A stretch of 56,622 bases of DNA from Candidatus Roizmanbacteria bacterium (GCA_013335175.1 JAAXWC010000009.1:1-56622); one strand, 5' to 3'. Positions 34,221 to 44,408 are shown, numbered from the stretch's first letter. Made by a program: numbers and translations. The notes: generated by a model not told the origin, from the letters alone.

Positions 34221-35262
34221 TTTTGGCATAATGGTAAAAATGTATTGCTGAAAGCGTTTAATTAGACTGTTACAATAACTTCTTTTAATATATTTTTAAT
34301 TCAATGACTAAAAATGCGTTGCATGTGGTGGGAAAAACGTTAAAAAGAATGGGCTTGTTCGAGGAGTTCAACGGTATCGTTGCGCCACCTGTAACACCTC
34401 TTTTCAAAATCGATCACGAACGAGCAAACTCGGTGAGAATCTGTGACATGGGTTTGCACAAGAGAACCGAAGTTACGAATAACTTGGCAGACAATATGAT
34501 CTTTCCATTAAAACAGTACAGCAGAAATTGGATACCTTCGAAAAACTTCTTCGCACAAGAGTGAAGATGAAACAACAAGCCGTGATACCCAAGAAGGTGT
34601 TGCTTGTATGCGATATTACCTACTTCAAACGAGGATTCGGCGTCATGGTTGCTAAAGATTGGTGGCGAAATACCATCATTGCTCGACGCTACCTCGAATA
34701 TGAAACGGTGCAGATATTTACTGAGATGATCGAGCAACTCCAAAAAGAGGGGTGGCGCATTATGGGGATTGTCGTTGATGGTAGACGGGGTATGCTTGAG
34801 GCGTTCCCTAACCTCCCGATTCAGATTGTCACGCGCTACTTAACCTAACGACCCAAACTCAAAGCAGGTCAACAGCTTCGTAAAATTACCCTTCAACTGC
34901 CCTTGATTAGCAAAGCACAGTTCCAGTTGCGATTAGATATGTGGTACGAGGAATGGGAATCATTTTTGAAAGAACGAACCGTAGATGAAGAAACAAAAAC
35001 ATGGCGATATACCCATCGATCCATCAGATCAGCGTATTACAGCTTAAAACACAATCTTTCTTACCTCTATACCTACCAAGAACAAACAGTATCACACACC
35101 TCCATATGCCCAATACCACCAATTGTCTTGATGGATTTTTCTCTCACCTTAAAAGTGCACTTACTATTCACCGAGGTCTGAAAAACAGAAGAAAAATTCG
35201 GTTGATCGAATCCTTACTATGGGATTAATTCAGCAATACATTTTTACAATGCTACCTAAAAG
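34221..35262 (+). mobile_element. Degraded insertion sequence with terminal inverted repeats
   Basis: The inner part of the left end, GTAAAAATGTATTGCTGAA (34234-34252), is a perfect inverted match to 35229-35247. The outer ~13 bases (TTTTGGCATAATG against TTTTAGGTAGCATT) match partly, giving terminal repeats of about 33 bp and an element of about 1.04 kb. It encloses a broken transposase. No clear target-site duplication is seen. The family is probably IS256/IS1249-like, judged from the transposase. Confidence 0.8.
34304..35228 (+). pseudogene. Broken DDE transposase with N-terminal zinc ribbon
   Basis: One main frame carries CVACGGKN..GVQRYRCATCN (zinc ribbon, two CxxC pairs), a helix-turn-helix-like IKTVQQKLDTFEKLL, then VLLVCDITYFKRGFGVMV (first catalytic Asp) and GIVVDGRRGMLEAFPNLPIQ. 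In-frame TGA and TAA codons interrupt the first part. The MCQFHQ block that normally follows NLPIQ is missing, and a stop follows RYLT. The final block, NCLDGFFSHLKSALTIHRGL, is in another frame after about 35085. With several stops, a deletion and a frameshift it cannot make active transposase. Confidence 0.8.
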
Positions 35263-35344
35263 AAGTAGGAGTTGATTCTATAAGGGGAAAAGACTACTAT
35301 TAGATTGGTACAAGATTATTCTAATCAGTTCTGTGTTACACTGA

Positions 35345-37093
35345 ATGCTACGTAATCTCTGTTCATCCCTACCTATGCAAGAACCAAAAAATAAAAACAA
35401 CGCTCAATTGCTCAATCTCGGAAAACCGTATATTGGATTTATTGCCCTTGTACTCGTCCTCAGTCTATTCACAAACGGACTGAATCTTGTCATTCCTATC
35501 GTTATGGCCTCTGCCCTCGACACATTCCGGCACCCAGAGTTTACTATTTTCTACTTTTTAATAATTTTGTCTTGCATTTCCTTCGGGATATTCGCACTAT
35601 CTAGCTTTCAAACTATTTTACAGACATATCTTTCGGAGCGCATTGCACGCGATATGCGTTCTCAGTTAATCACAAAAATTTCGGAACAGCAATTTTCATT
35701 TATTACAAAAATAACTCCCGAAAAACTTCTTACTAATCTAACGGGTGACATAGATAACATTAAGCTCGTCATCGCACAGGGCATCGTCCAAATATTTTCC
35801 TCAGTAGTTATTATTTTTGGAGCGAGCATTTTGCTTCTTTCTATAAACTGGAAGCTCGCACTGATTGTGTTGATGATAATTCCTCTTATTGTAGTTTTAT
35901 TCTTTACTATCTTTTCCAGAATTAGAAAATATTTTGTTCAAGCCCAGTCGATTATAGATAAACTAAATAAAACTATCAATGAAAGTATTGTTGCATCTGC
36001 ATTAATTAGAATTGTAAACTCACAACAGGTAGAGTTTGAAAAATTCAGTAAAGTAAGCGGTGAAGCAAAACATGTAGGGACATCTATTGTGAACTTATTT
36101 TCCAGTATGATCCCGCTTATTGGAATCATAGCTAATGTTAGCATTGTAATCGTACTCTTTGTTGGCGGAAAATCTATCGTTGCAGGTACATTTACCCTAG
36201 GCGGATTTACTGCGTTCATGAGCTATATTTCTATGCTTATTTTCCCCATAATCGTAATCGGTTTTATTAGCAATGCACTGGCACGTGCTGCAGTTTCTTA
36301 TACTAGAATTTCTGAAGTGTTATATGCTCCTGCTCCAAAAGAACGAGGAACTGTTTCAAAAGAAATTACCGGCGATATACGTTTTAAAAACGTCGTCCTA
36401 GAGTTTAATCGCAGAGAAATTTTAAGGAATATTTCGTTTCATATTAAAGCAAAGTCTCGAACTGCAATTCTCGGGCCCACAGCAGCAGGAAAAACTCAGC
36501 TTTTCTATTTACTCGCGGGGTTGTTAGAACAAACTTCTGGGGAAATAGAAATAGATGGCATACCGTTACAAGATTATTCGCATACATGTTTGTCTGACCA
36601 GATTGGACTCGTGTTCCAGGATAGCTCGCTTTTCAATACTTCAGTGAAAGAAAATATAAATTTTAAAAATAGCGAAAACGAAAAATATTTAGAAAAAGCA
36701 ATCCAAACCGCGGAGATCGATGAGTTTATCCACACATTACCTCAGGGTATTCATACAAAGGTTGCTGAACGAGGAACAACGTTATCGGGAGGACAAAAAC
36801 AACGAATTACACTCGCTCGCGCACTGGTAATTAACCCTAAAATACTATTATTGGACGACTTTACAGCACGGGTAGATAAAGATACCGAAAAAAGGATCTT
36901 TGCAAATCTGAAACAGAATTATAGTGATATAACTCAAATCCTTATTACCCAACAAATATCGAGTGTAGAGGATTTTGACGAGATTATTCTTATTATGGAG
37001 GGGGAGATCTTAGCAAAGGGTACTCATGAAGAACTGTTAAGAACATCAGTTGAGTACGAACAAATATATAATTCACAAATGTCAGTATCATGA
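35345..37093 (+). CDS. ABC exporter subunit with degenerate ATPase site
   Basis: 582 aa: a six-helix exporter membrane domain, then an ATPase domain with Walker A GPTAAGKTQ, a normal signature LSGGQKQR, and Walker B ILLLDD in which the catalytic Glu is replaced by Asp. The switch His is replaced by Gln (LITQQISS). These are the changes known from the degenerate half of heterodimeric exporters such as TM287/288. The partner overlaps by 4 nt (ATGA) at 37090. The pair probably exports a lipid, peptide or drug-like compound. A start at the internal ATG 35375 is also possible. Confidence 0.9.
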   Translation: MLRNLCSSLPMQEPKNKNNAQLLNLGKPYIGFIALVLVLSLFTNGLNLVIPIVMASALDTFRHPEFTIFYFLIILSCISFGIFALSSFQTILQTYLSERIARDMRSQLITKISEQQFSFITKITPEKLLTNLTGDIDNIKLVIAQGIVQIFSSVVIIFGASILLLSINWKLALIVLMIIPLIVVLFFTIFSRIRKYFVQAQSIIDKLNKTINESIVASALIRIVNSQQVEFEKFSKVSGEAKHVGTSIVNLFSSMIPLIGIIANVSIVIVLFVGGKSIVAGTFTLGGFTAFMSYISMLIFPIIVIGFISNALARAAVSYTRISEVLYAPAPKERGTVSKEITGDIRFKNVVLEFNRREILRNISFHIKAKSRTAILGPTAAGKTQLFYLLAGLLEQTSGEIEIDGIPLQDYSHTCLSDQIGLVFQDSSLFNTSVKENINFKNSENEKYLEKAIQTAEIDEFIHTLPQGIHTKVAERGTTLSGGQKQRITLARALVINPKILLLDDFTARVDKDTEKRIFANLKQNYSDITQILITQQISSVEDFDEIILIMEGEILAKGTHEELLRTSVEYEQIYNSQMSVS

Positions 37094-38853
37094 ACTATTC
37101 ACTAAAAATATACGATTCAAAAAATAATGAGGGGATAAATGCCCTCAACTTGATAAAACAGTTTCTTGTATTTTTATCGGGTGAGCAAATCAAATTAATT
37201 ATTGCACTGATAATTATTCTTTTGAATGCAGCCGCAAATATACTCGCTCCGTTTTTACTTGGGTATACCATTGATCATTTCATACAACAGAAGAATTTAG
37301 CAGGTATTACTCAGTATTCACTCATACTTTTGGGGGTATATTGTGTTGTACTTGTTACCAGCTATCTTCAGACCGTCATTATGGGAAGACTTGGACAGGA
37401 TATTTTGTATCGGTTGCGAAACGCACTTTTTGCAAAAATACAGTCGCTTCCACTCGCTTTTTTTAATCAAAATAAACTTGGCGATCTTATCTCGAGAATA
37501 AATAATGATACGGATAAACTGAATCAGTTTTTTTCGCAGTCGCTCATACAATTTGTCAGTACTATTTTTACAATTTTGGGTATTGGGATATTTATTTTCT
37601 TTATACATATAGAACTTGCCGTAGTAACGCTCAGCACTGCATTCGTTTTAGTCATTATTACGTATGGAATTTCGTCGTGGATAAATAAGCAAAATAGATT
37701 GAGTTTGCAGTCTCTTGGAGGATTATCTGCCGAAATCCAGGAAAGTTTAAACTATTTTAAAGTTATTATATCGTTCGATAGAAGAGATTATTTTCGGCAA
37801 AATTTTGAGCAAGTAAACAAAATTAACTTTACTTCCTCTGTGAAAGCAGGTATCGCGAACAACATCTCAATGCCTTTATACGATTTATCGGGAAATATCG
37901 CAAGCGTGCTCGTCCTTATATTTGGAATGTATCTTATTCTTCATGGGCAAATGACGGTCGGGGTACTTGTTACCTTCCTAAGCTATACTGATAAATTTTA
38001 TACTCCCCTGAGACAAATGGCGTCTGTTTGGTCGAATGCACAACTTGCACTTGCAGGATGGAACCGCATTTTTGAAATATTGAAATTAGAATCAGATATG
38101 CCAATTGTACCGAGTGAACAAAGACATGAAACTGACCATATAATGCAGTTTAAGAATATCCAGTTTGGTTATACAGAGGATAAACGAATTTTAAAAAATG
38201 CTAACTTTACGTTTAATATCGGTAAAACCTATGCTATTGTTGGACCGACGGGTGGTGGAAAGAGCACCATTGCATCTCTTATGACACGATTATATGACCC
38301 TCAGGAGGGTACCGTGTATTTTGAAGGAAGCGATATTAAAACATATCCACGAGAAGTACTATCAGAGAAAATTGGTTTTATTTTACAGGATCTATATCTC
38401 TTCACCGGTACAGTGGGCGAAAATATAGCCTATGGAAACCCTAAGTATGCTACCTACTCGAAATCAAAGCTCGCAGCAGAATTAAAAAATTTGGGTCTCG
38501 AACTATTGATCGAAAAATTTGAGAACGGATTAGATACCGCTGTTACTCCTTCAACAGAATCTATTAGTACCGGCCAAAAACAACTTATTTCGTTTATTCG
38601 TGCAATAATTCGTCAACCAGATATTTTGATTATGGACGAAGCAACCGCAAATATCGATACGGTAACGGAAGGTATATTACAAACTATAATCGACGCATTG
38701 CCAAGCAAGACAACAAAAGTAATTATTGCGCACCGACTCAATACGATCAAAAATGCCGATGAGATTTACTTTGTGAATAACGGAGTTGTGCAGACTGCTG
38801 GTTCATTTGAACGCTCTATGGAACTTATTCTTAAAACAAAACGGAACAGTTAA
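37090..38853 (+). CDS. ABC exporter subunit with consensus ATPase site
   Basis: 587 aa, the partner of the gene before it. After the six-helix membrane domain comes Walker A GPTGGGKST, an altered signature ISTGQKQ instead of LSGGQ, a normal Walker B ILIMDEATANID with the catalytic Glu, and a normal switch His in IIAHRLNTI. Combined with the partner's intact LSGGQ this makes one working site, while the partner's Asp/Gln with this STGQ make the degenerate site. That division of labour is typical of heterodimeric exporters. Translational coupling through the ATGA overlap supports a fixed 1:1 complex. Confidence 0.92.
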   Translation: MNYSLKIYDSKNNEGINALNLIKQFLVFLSGEQIKLIIALIIILLNAAANILAPFLLGYTIDHFIQQKNLAGITQYSLILLGVYCVVLVTSYLQTVIMGRLGQDILYRLRNALFAKIQSLPLAFFNQNKLGDLISRINNDTDKLNQFFSQSLIQFVSTIFTILGIGIFIFFIHIELAVVTLSTAFVLVIITYGISSWINKQNRLSLQSLGGLSAEIQESLNYFKVIISFDRRDYFRQNFEQVNKINFTSSVKAGIANNISMPLYDLSGNIASVLVLIFGMYLILHGQMTVGVLVTFLSYTDKFYTPLRQMASVWSNAQLALAGWNRIFEILKLESDMPIVPSEQRHETDHIMQFKNIQFGYTEDKRILKNANFTFNIGKTYAIVGPTGGGKSTIASLMTRLYDPQEGTVYFEGSDIKTYPREVLSEKIGFILQDLYLFTGTVGENIAYGNPKYATYSKSKLAAELKNLGLELLIEKFENGLDTAVTPSTESISTGQKQLISFIRAIIRQPDILIMDEATANIDTVTEGILQTIIDALPSKTTKVIIAHRLNTIKNADEIYFVNNGVVQTAGSFERSMELILKTKRNS

Positions 38854-38870
38854 ACTCTTCATATAATACA

Positions 38871-40877
38871 CTACTTTTTGCGTATAGTTCGCTTTACTAA
38901 AATAAAAAGTAATGCAGCAGTAATGACACAAACTATCACGATCAAAACGCTTTGCTGAACATTCATACCTTTTGTTAGTACCCCTGCCCCAGACTTACGG
39001 AGAGAGGGGGTTATAAGATGTTCTGTTGCATTGACGATGAAATTCTCAATTGGATTATTTGAACTAATAGCTGACCTCTGTGAAACACGAGGAGATGGTG
39101 TAACAGAAGAAGACGCTGTAACCGAACCGGGGCCAGATGTAGGAGTTGGAGATTGAGTTGTTTGAGCAGTTGGTGACGGAGTAATCGTGGGAGTCGGGGT
39201 TGATGTCGGAGCTACATACGGGGCAAAAACAAGTGTATTTAATGAATACGGTGTGACAGTATAATTAAAAGTAGAATTCGTTTGAGTAAGAGATGATTGT
39301 TTTATTGGTACAGCTGTATTGACCGTCAATGCGTTGGTTTTATCGTAGGTATATACCCTTGCGGATGAATTTGCATTGTAACCTGGCAGAGAAATGGTAG
39401 TTGAATAAGAATTAGTTGGATCCTTATTGATTATCAATACGGCTATATTTCCGTTACTTTGTTTAACTGCGTGTGTCGTAATTAAACTATTCTGAGAAGT
39501 TGAACTTATGATCTTATCGCCTGCACTACCTAAAATTTGAAGCATCTTAAAACCATAATAGGGAGGGAATGGCGTGTTTGCGGTAGGGGATGATATCCCT
39601 TTGTATGGCTCTGATGCAATCATACCTAAATTACCGAAAGTTGCATCTCCAAATAAAGTATTACTGTTATTATTGTTAGGTTCAAAAGCTGCATGTAGTA
39701 CCCACCAGTCGACATTTGCTACTCCACTTTTTAGCCACGCCATATATGAGTCTGCCAAAAACATAGCGTTCACAAGGCTAACTGTCTGTTTACCGGGATC
39801 CTGTGATACAGAGTTGGTTTCCGTAACAAAAATGGGTATGTTGGGGCGACTCGGTACATATTCAGCAATTTGATCTTTGAGCCTACTTACAATATTCTCT
39901 ATTTGTCCTACTTTCTCTAACAGCGAAGCATCATTCTCTCCGTCGGTACACCATGGATTATTCGGAATTTTGGGACACTCGGGATACCAGTGAATAACTA
40001 CAAAATCAGCTTTTTCACCCAGTATTTCTGTCCCGTTTTCAGTTACTCTTTGTGCTGTCAAAACGTCGTGATTCCACTTTTTTAAACACTCGGTAGCACT
40101 ACAAATACCATTATCGGCATTCCCTTGAGTGAGATCAAGCACAATTCCGATTTTAATTGTCGGATCAACTGCTTTCATCTTGCTAATGTAATCGAGTGCA
40201 TTTACTCCATACGCTGTTGGTCCTTTTTCTGTCCGCGAATTTGGTTCCCAGTTCCAGCCAGAATACGTGCCATCGGCATAGGTTTCATTTCCAATTTCCC
40301 AGTATCGAATATGTTGATTATGCGTTATGTTTGAGTATTCAACCCAGTCAGCTGCTTCCTGAGCGGTTCCGGTGCCGTAATTGACTGTTATCATCATTTG
40401 AGAACCTATACCATTTACTTCATTAATCACATCTGGCGTTGTGATATCAGGAGCGTAATAAATTATGTTGGTATCGCCATAATCGTTGGTAATGCGTATA
40501 CCCGGATCACCCTTCCAATGGAAGGCATCTGAATATGTACCTCCCGGCCAGCGGACAATAGCAGGTTTAATATCTTTTAAGAGATCGGATGTATATGGTC
40601 CATTCGGAAGATTTACATCGGTGGCGTAGCGATCAAAGATTGCCATGTTCATTCCAAAGGCCAACTCTGGAATTGTAGTTATTTCATTGTCCTTATTTAC
40701 GGTAATTGAAATAGGTGTTAACTCAGCAAAAACAAAATGTGAAGACGGAACGGTAAGAAATATAGAAAGAACAATTAATATGGAGAAAATTATTTTACTA
40801 TTATTAAATCGTAATAATGCATTATCTAATGTATTCAAAAATGGAAACGGTGTAATATGCGCTTCAAATTTTGACAT
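38871..40877 (-). CDS. Surface-anchored arabinofuranosidase-like glycoside hydrolase
   Basis: 668 aa. A short basic start and hydrophobic helix (IIFSILIVLSIFLTVPSS) export the protein. A (beta/alpha)8 glycosidase domain of the GH51/GH39-like clan A type follows, with RWPGGTYSDAFHW, acid/base Glu 198 in WEIGNE and probable nucleophile Glu 353 in VTETNS. A C-terminal all-beta domain, a Thr/Pro/Ser-rich linker (TPTPTITPSPT) and a final membrane helix plus KRTIRKK anchor it to the cell surface. It likely trims arabinose- or other sugar-containing polymers of a host or the environment. TATAGT on the minus strand ends 6 nt before the ATG, a leaderless arrangement. Confidence 0.82.
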   Translation of the reverse strand: MSKFEAHITPFPFLNTLDNALLRFNNSKIIFSILIVLSIFLTVPSSHFVFAELTPISITVNKDNEITTIPELAFGMNMAIFDRYATDVNLPNGPYTSDLLKDIKPAIVRWPGGTYSDAFHWKGDPGIRITNDYGDTNIIYYAPDITTPDVINEVNGIGSQMMITVNYGTGTAQEAADWVEYSNITHNQHIRYWEIGNETYADGTYSGWNWEPNSRTEKGPTAYGVNALDYISKMKAVDPTIKIGIVLDLTQGNADNGICSATECLKKWNHDVLTAQRVTENGTEILGEKADFVVIHWYPECPKIPNNPWCTDGENDASLLEKVGQIENIVSRLKDQIAEYVPSRPNIPIFVTETNSVSQDPGKQTVSLVNAMFLADSYMAWLKSGVANVDWWVLHAAFEPNNNNSNTLFGDATFGNLGMIASEPYKGISSPTANTPFPPYYGFKMLQILGSAGDKIISSTSQNSLITTHAVKQSNGNIAVLIINKDPTNSYSTTISLPGYNANSSARVYTYDKTNALTVNTAVPIKQSSLTQTNSTFNYTVTPYSLNTLVFAPYVAPTSTPTPTITPSPTAQTTQSPTPTSGPGSVTASSSVTPSPRVSQRSAISSNNPIENFIVNATEHLITPSLRKSGAGVLTKGMNVQQSVLIVIVCVITAALLFILVKRTIRKK

Positions 40878-40911
40878 ATATACACTATATCAGATTAATA
40901 TTCAGGAACTA

Positions 40912-41541
40912 CTAAATTTCTTTAAAGCTCGGCCTGTTGCCTTCCATGTGATATACATATCCAGCACACTCACCTACATTTATTAGACTCTCTGCTAAAT
41001 AATCAACTTTCCGATAAAGTTGTTGAAGAGTGCCATTATTTACAATTTTCACATCTGCCATCTGAAGACATTGATATACATTGGGCTCATAGGGATCATG
41101 ATTTTCTCCTGACTCTTCAATAGCAACAAGTTTTTCGAATTCACCCATCGTCACTGGATCTCCCGGTCGGCCTCTATTTTTCATGAGTTCAAACCGTTTT
41201 TCCATAGGCATTGTTACGCCAACAACTGGAATACCTGCTTCCTGCAATAGAGCAACTTCAGCACGTAATCGAACACCATTTATAACAACTGGAATTTTCT
41301 GTTCTTGCGCCTCTTGTAATATTTGATCTGCATATACTTGTGGGCCATATATTTCCCGATAAGCGCGACTAATCGACCGCAAATCCGTGCGATCCGTTGA
41401 AAATCCACATCTTGCTGCCGTTCCCCGTATTATATCCGACATGGTTAGCACAGAAAATCCATACTTTTCATTAAGATGGGCACATAAAACGTCCTTTCCA
41501 CATGAACTGGGTCCTGTAATTGCAAGTATGGAATTTCCCAT
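40912..41541 (-). CDS. P-loop kinase, dephospho-CoA-kinase-like
   Basis: 209 aa. The N-terminal P-loop GPSSCGKD is followed by DIIRGTAARCGFSTDRTDL, an acceptor-binding-like segment, then IPVVINGVRLRAEVALL, a Walker B-like region, and a lid with KNRGRPGDP. This matches the dNMP/dephospho-CoA kinase branch of P-loop kinases. Substrate cannot be told apart by eye. It could also be a dNMP kinase like the phage T4 family. A TGCTACAAT extended -10 box on the minus strand lies 6 nt before the ATG, so it has its own leaderless transcript. Confidence 0.7.
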   Translation of the reverse strand: MGNSILAITGPSSCGKDVLCAHLNEKYGFSVLTMSDIIRGTAARCGFSTDRTDLRSISRAYREIYGPQVYADQILQEAQEQKIPVVINGVRLRAEVALLQEAGIPVVGVTMPMEKRFELMKNRGRPGDPVTMGEFEKLVAIEESGENHDPYEPNVYQCLQMADVKIVNNGTLQQLYRKVDYLAESLINVGECAGYVYHMEGNRPSFKEI

Positions 41542-41620
41542 ACGCGCATTGTAGCATATAAGAAATTATCTGTGAAAGTAAAATCACACTCCGATAACGA
41601 TACGGCTTTTTTTGCGTAGA

Positions 41621-43399
41621 CTAATAATTTATGGAGTAATATTTCCACCAGTTGGTAAAGAGCGTTCTATTTCCAACCTGTATTGTTCCTTGCTTCTGTG
41701 GAATATGTCCAAGCCAAAATATCTGAAATCCTTGTTCGTTGCATCCCCAATCAGTACAATTTATTGTTTTTGGATTATTTTTTAAGGGAGGAAAATCATA
41801 CCAGTTGTCACAATTTGATTTCCACGTATTAGTAACGGTATAGCCATATTCGACATCGGAATTAACTTTATCATGAACAACCCCACATCCAGACGGAATA
41901 CCTCTTGAATTAAATTTATAGGCATATTTTTCCCAATCATTGGCATCGTTGTAGTCCAGATTACCATTATTCACGGTGCCATACCCATTTAACCATCTTC
42001 CGTAAAAATATGCCATTGTCGTTTCAAAACGGTGCCCTGAATCGTGGAGCATCTCTTCGGTACCGCGCTCATAACTAAATCCCATAATGGGAAGAATCTT
42101 TGTACATGTCGTATTATCGTAATTTGGCCCACCATTCAATCTATATTTTAAAGGGCCAGTACTCGCTGCCTCATAAATGCCGAGCCAAAAACGGGAAAAA
42201 AGCCATAATTCGTCTATGGTATCGTTATTACGTGCTTCACACACTTGATAATCTGCAAGTATTTTTTGCATATCAATAGTGTTTGGGTTATGACAATAGG
42301 TATTAATATCATTATTATTCTGTTTTGCTGAAGCATCTAAACACTTCAAAAATTCATCCTCAGTAAAGGTAAATTTTTTCCCAATTTTACAATCATTTTG
42401 CTCACACTGTACGGGGAATGTATCTATTGTTTTGAATCCAACAATACTGTAATTCACATAATTACCACTCACTCGTTTCATATCGGCAATGTACTTATTT
42501 GCCATTATGAGCGGATCGTTTCCTCCTAAATCGCTCCTTCCTTCCCGTATTACTTCATGTAAAGGTATGTTCCCTTTGCTTTTGATTATCGGATCAATAT
42601 TGATAATCATAACTTTTTTAAAAGTCATTTCTGTTGAAGAACGAACTATGGTTGGTTCGGGTGTAACCGGTGCTTCAATGCAACACAAACTATTTGCTCC
42701 TTGGCATTCGTTGGTGATAAAAGTTTTAGAACAAGAAATAGCTGTATTGGTCCCAATACACATACCGTTCTGGAGGGTACAATCGGTGGGGGCATTGTTT
42801 GCCGGTGTTGGTGTTGTCAATGTACCGGCGGACACACCCATTCCATTGGCGCCCGTAGGTGTTACACCTTTCACTATATTTGGTGTCGGAGTATTGGTTA
42901 CCTTAATACTTGCCGCCGAAACGGGATATACACAACGAAAATATTTGTAGGATTCGCCATAAGTATTTTCTCCATTGGGACCGGTAAATCCATAACACCA
43001 GCCATAGGGCAGCTTTGTACAATTACTATTGTATTCTGCTTCGGAAGGATTTGACGGAGCAGGAGTTTGCGGCGGATATTTGTAACACGACTGGCTTCCA
43101 TCGCTCAGATTCGTAAGCGAGAATGGTCCTGTAGATACACTTACTGAACTTTTCGGACTACAATCTGCCTGGGCAACATAATTACTCATGTTCCCTTTGG
43201 GTGTAATGGGCGGATAGGCAATACATGGCCCATAGTAGGAATTAGCAGCTTTCGATTCTGTCTTGAGGAGATAAAACACGGTCACATACAGCGATAATGC
43301 AGCAATAATAACCAGAACAATTATGATACTTAAACGATAGATATGTGTTATAAATCCTTCCAGCTTTTCAGAAAATTCGTTACGTGAATTATGAGCCAT
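41621..43399 (-). CDS. Membrane-anchored extracellular protein with Thr/Pro linker
   Basis: 592 aa. One N-terminal hydrophobic helix (SIIIVLVIIAALSLYVTVFYLL) anchors a large outside part. About 110 residues rich in Cys, Tyr and Pro come first, then a TPTP linker, then a Cys-rich knot-like segment (CTLQNGMCIG...SLCCIEAP). The last ~330 residues contain SGHRFETTMAYFYGRW, which may hold a metal-binding His, and EWEKYAYKF. No known enzyme family is recognised. Start chosen at ATG 43399 because TATGAT on the minus strand ends 7 nt before it; an ATG at 43411 is also in frame. It belongs to the cell-surface block with the neighbouring glycosidase. Confidence 0.65.
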   Translation of the reverse strand: MAHNSRNEFSEKLEGFITHIYRLSIIIVLVIIAALSLYVTVFYLLKTESKAANSYYGPCIAYPPITPKGNMSNYVAQADCSPKSSVSVSTGPFSLTNLSDGSQSCYKYPPQTPAPSNPSEAEYNSNCTKLPYGWCYGFTGPNGENTYGESYKYFRCVYPVSAASIKVTNTPTPNIVKGVTPTGANGMGVSAGTLTTPTPANNAPTDCTLQNGMCIGTNTAISCSKTFITNECQGANSLCCIEAPVTPEPTIVRSSTEMTFKKVMIINIDPIIKSKGNIPLHEVIREGRSDLGGNDPLIMANKYIADMKRVSGNYVNYSIVGFKTIDTFPVQCEQNDCKIGKKFTFTEDEFLKCLDASAKQNNNDINTYCHNPNTIDMQKILADYQVCEARNNDTIDELWLFSRFWLGIYEAASTGPLKYRLNGGPNYDNTTCTKILPIMGFSYERGTEEMLHDSGHRFETTMAYFYGRWLNGYGTVNNGNLDYNDANDWEKYAYKFNSRGIPSGCGVVHDKVNSDVEYGYTVTNTWKSNCDNWYDFPPLKNNPKTINCTDWGCNEQGFQIFWLGHIPQKQGTIQVGNRTLFTNWWKYYSINY

Positions 43400-43474
43400 T
43401 TGTTTTATCATATACCATTTCCATGAATAAATACATTTGAAATTAGTATTCTGAATGATATTATTATACTTGAG

Positions 43475-43750
43475 ATGAATAAACAGACCGTCATATTAGT
43501 ATTTATTACGATCGTGTTGCTTATACTCCTTATAGGTACAGCACTCGTGGTTAGTTCCCGCAAAAAAGATCCTCAATCAGCATCTCCTACAATAAAAACA
43601 AATCAACCAAACTTCGGCAAGCAAAACGTAATGCTTCACTCAACACCAGTTGAGCAGTATTTGTCAGATTTACTTATTCAAAAAAAGGAATCAAGTCGCA
43701 ACTTTTTAAAAGAAGATAAAGACGCTATCCAATTTGTTTATCACCAGTAA
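43475..43750 (+). CDS. Small membrane protein, 91 aa
   Basis: A single N-terminal helix (TVILVFITIVLLILLIGTALVV) with a SRKK stop-transfer signal, then a polar tail. No family recognised. TATACT (43465-43470) is next to the start, suggesting a leaderless transcript divergent from the anchored protein at 43399. The secreted protein gene follows after 3 bases, so the two form an operon. Confidence 0.6.
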   Translation: MNKQTVILVFITIVLLILLIGTALVVSSRKKDPQSASPTIKTNQPNFGKQNVMLHSTPVEQYLSDLLIQKKESSRNFLKEDKDAIQFVYHQ

Positions 43751-43753
43751 CCT

Positions 43754-44281
43754 ATGAAATTTCATATCAATATAAGTATGAGCCTATTTATCGGTTTTAT
43801 ACTCGTTGGGGGAGGTATTGCCTTAGTCCAACCCGTTCACAGCGCTTCAGATTTTTGCAGTTTGTCTTCTCAATATATAAAAAGTAACATCGCAGATGCA
43901 CCTAAAAATATTTTAATGATACGAACAGCGGTTGATACTTGGAAAAGGAGTAACCCCTATGGAATGCTAGCAATTGCACAATCAAGGGGTATGGAAATGT
44001 ACGAGTTGAAAAGTGATTTATCCGTTCAAGACGATCTCCTTCGCACCTTAGCTTCTGAATGGGAAAAAGATTATTCAGATTATATTTTTAAGCTAGAATC
44101 TGCAACTCATTATAGTTGTTCCTCCCCTGAGTATATCGTATCTCTTACAGAGGCTACAAAAACATTTCAAACAATGGTAAAAAATCGTGAGATCAACCGT
44201 AATAAATTGAAAAACTATGTATCTCTTACATTAAATCCAGGTCTTTCCAACCTTTATACTACCCTTTACAAGAGTAAATAA
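43754..44281 (+). CDS. Secreted helical protein, 175 aa
   Basis: A signal peptide (SLFIGFILVGGGIALVQPVHSA) with a possible cleavage after HSA, followed by a helical mature part with two cysteines (FCSL, YSCSS) that could form a disulphide. It may pair with the small membrane protein encoded 3 bases upstream. No family recognised. Confidence 0.6.
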   Translation: MKFHINISMSLFIGFILVGGGIALVQPVHSASDFCSLSSQYIKSNIADAPKNILMIRTAVDTWKRSNPYGMLAIAQSRGMEMYELKSDLSVQDDLLRTLASEWEKDYSDYIFKLESATHYSCSSPEYIVSLTEATKTFQTMVKNREINRNKLKNYVSLTLNPGLSNLYTTLYKSK

Positions 44282-44408
44282 AAATTGCTGCATTTATTGC
44301 AATACTTATTTCCATCCTCAAGCTGAGGAGTGCGTACCATTAGCGGAAGACCTATTCGGCAGCGCCATACGCCGATTTCATCTCCCTAACAGTTCCATAC
44401 AGTATTCA

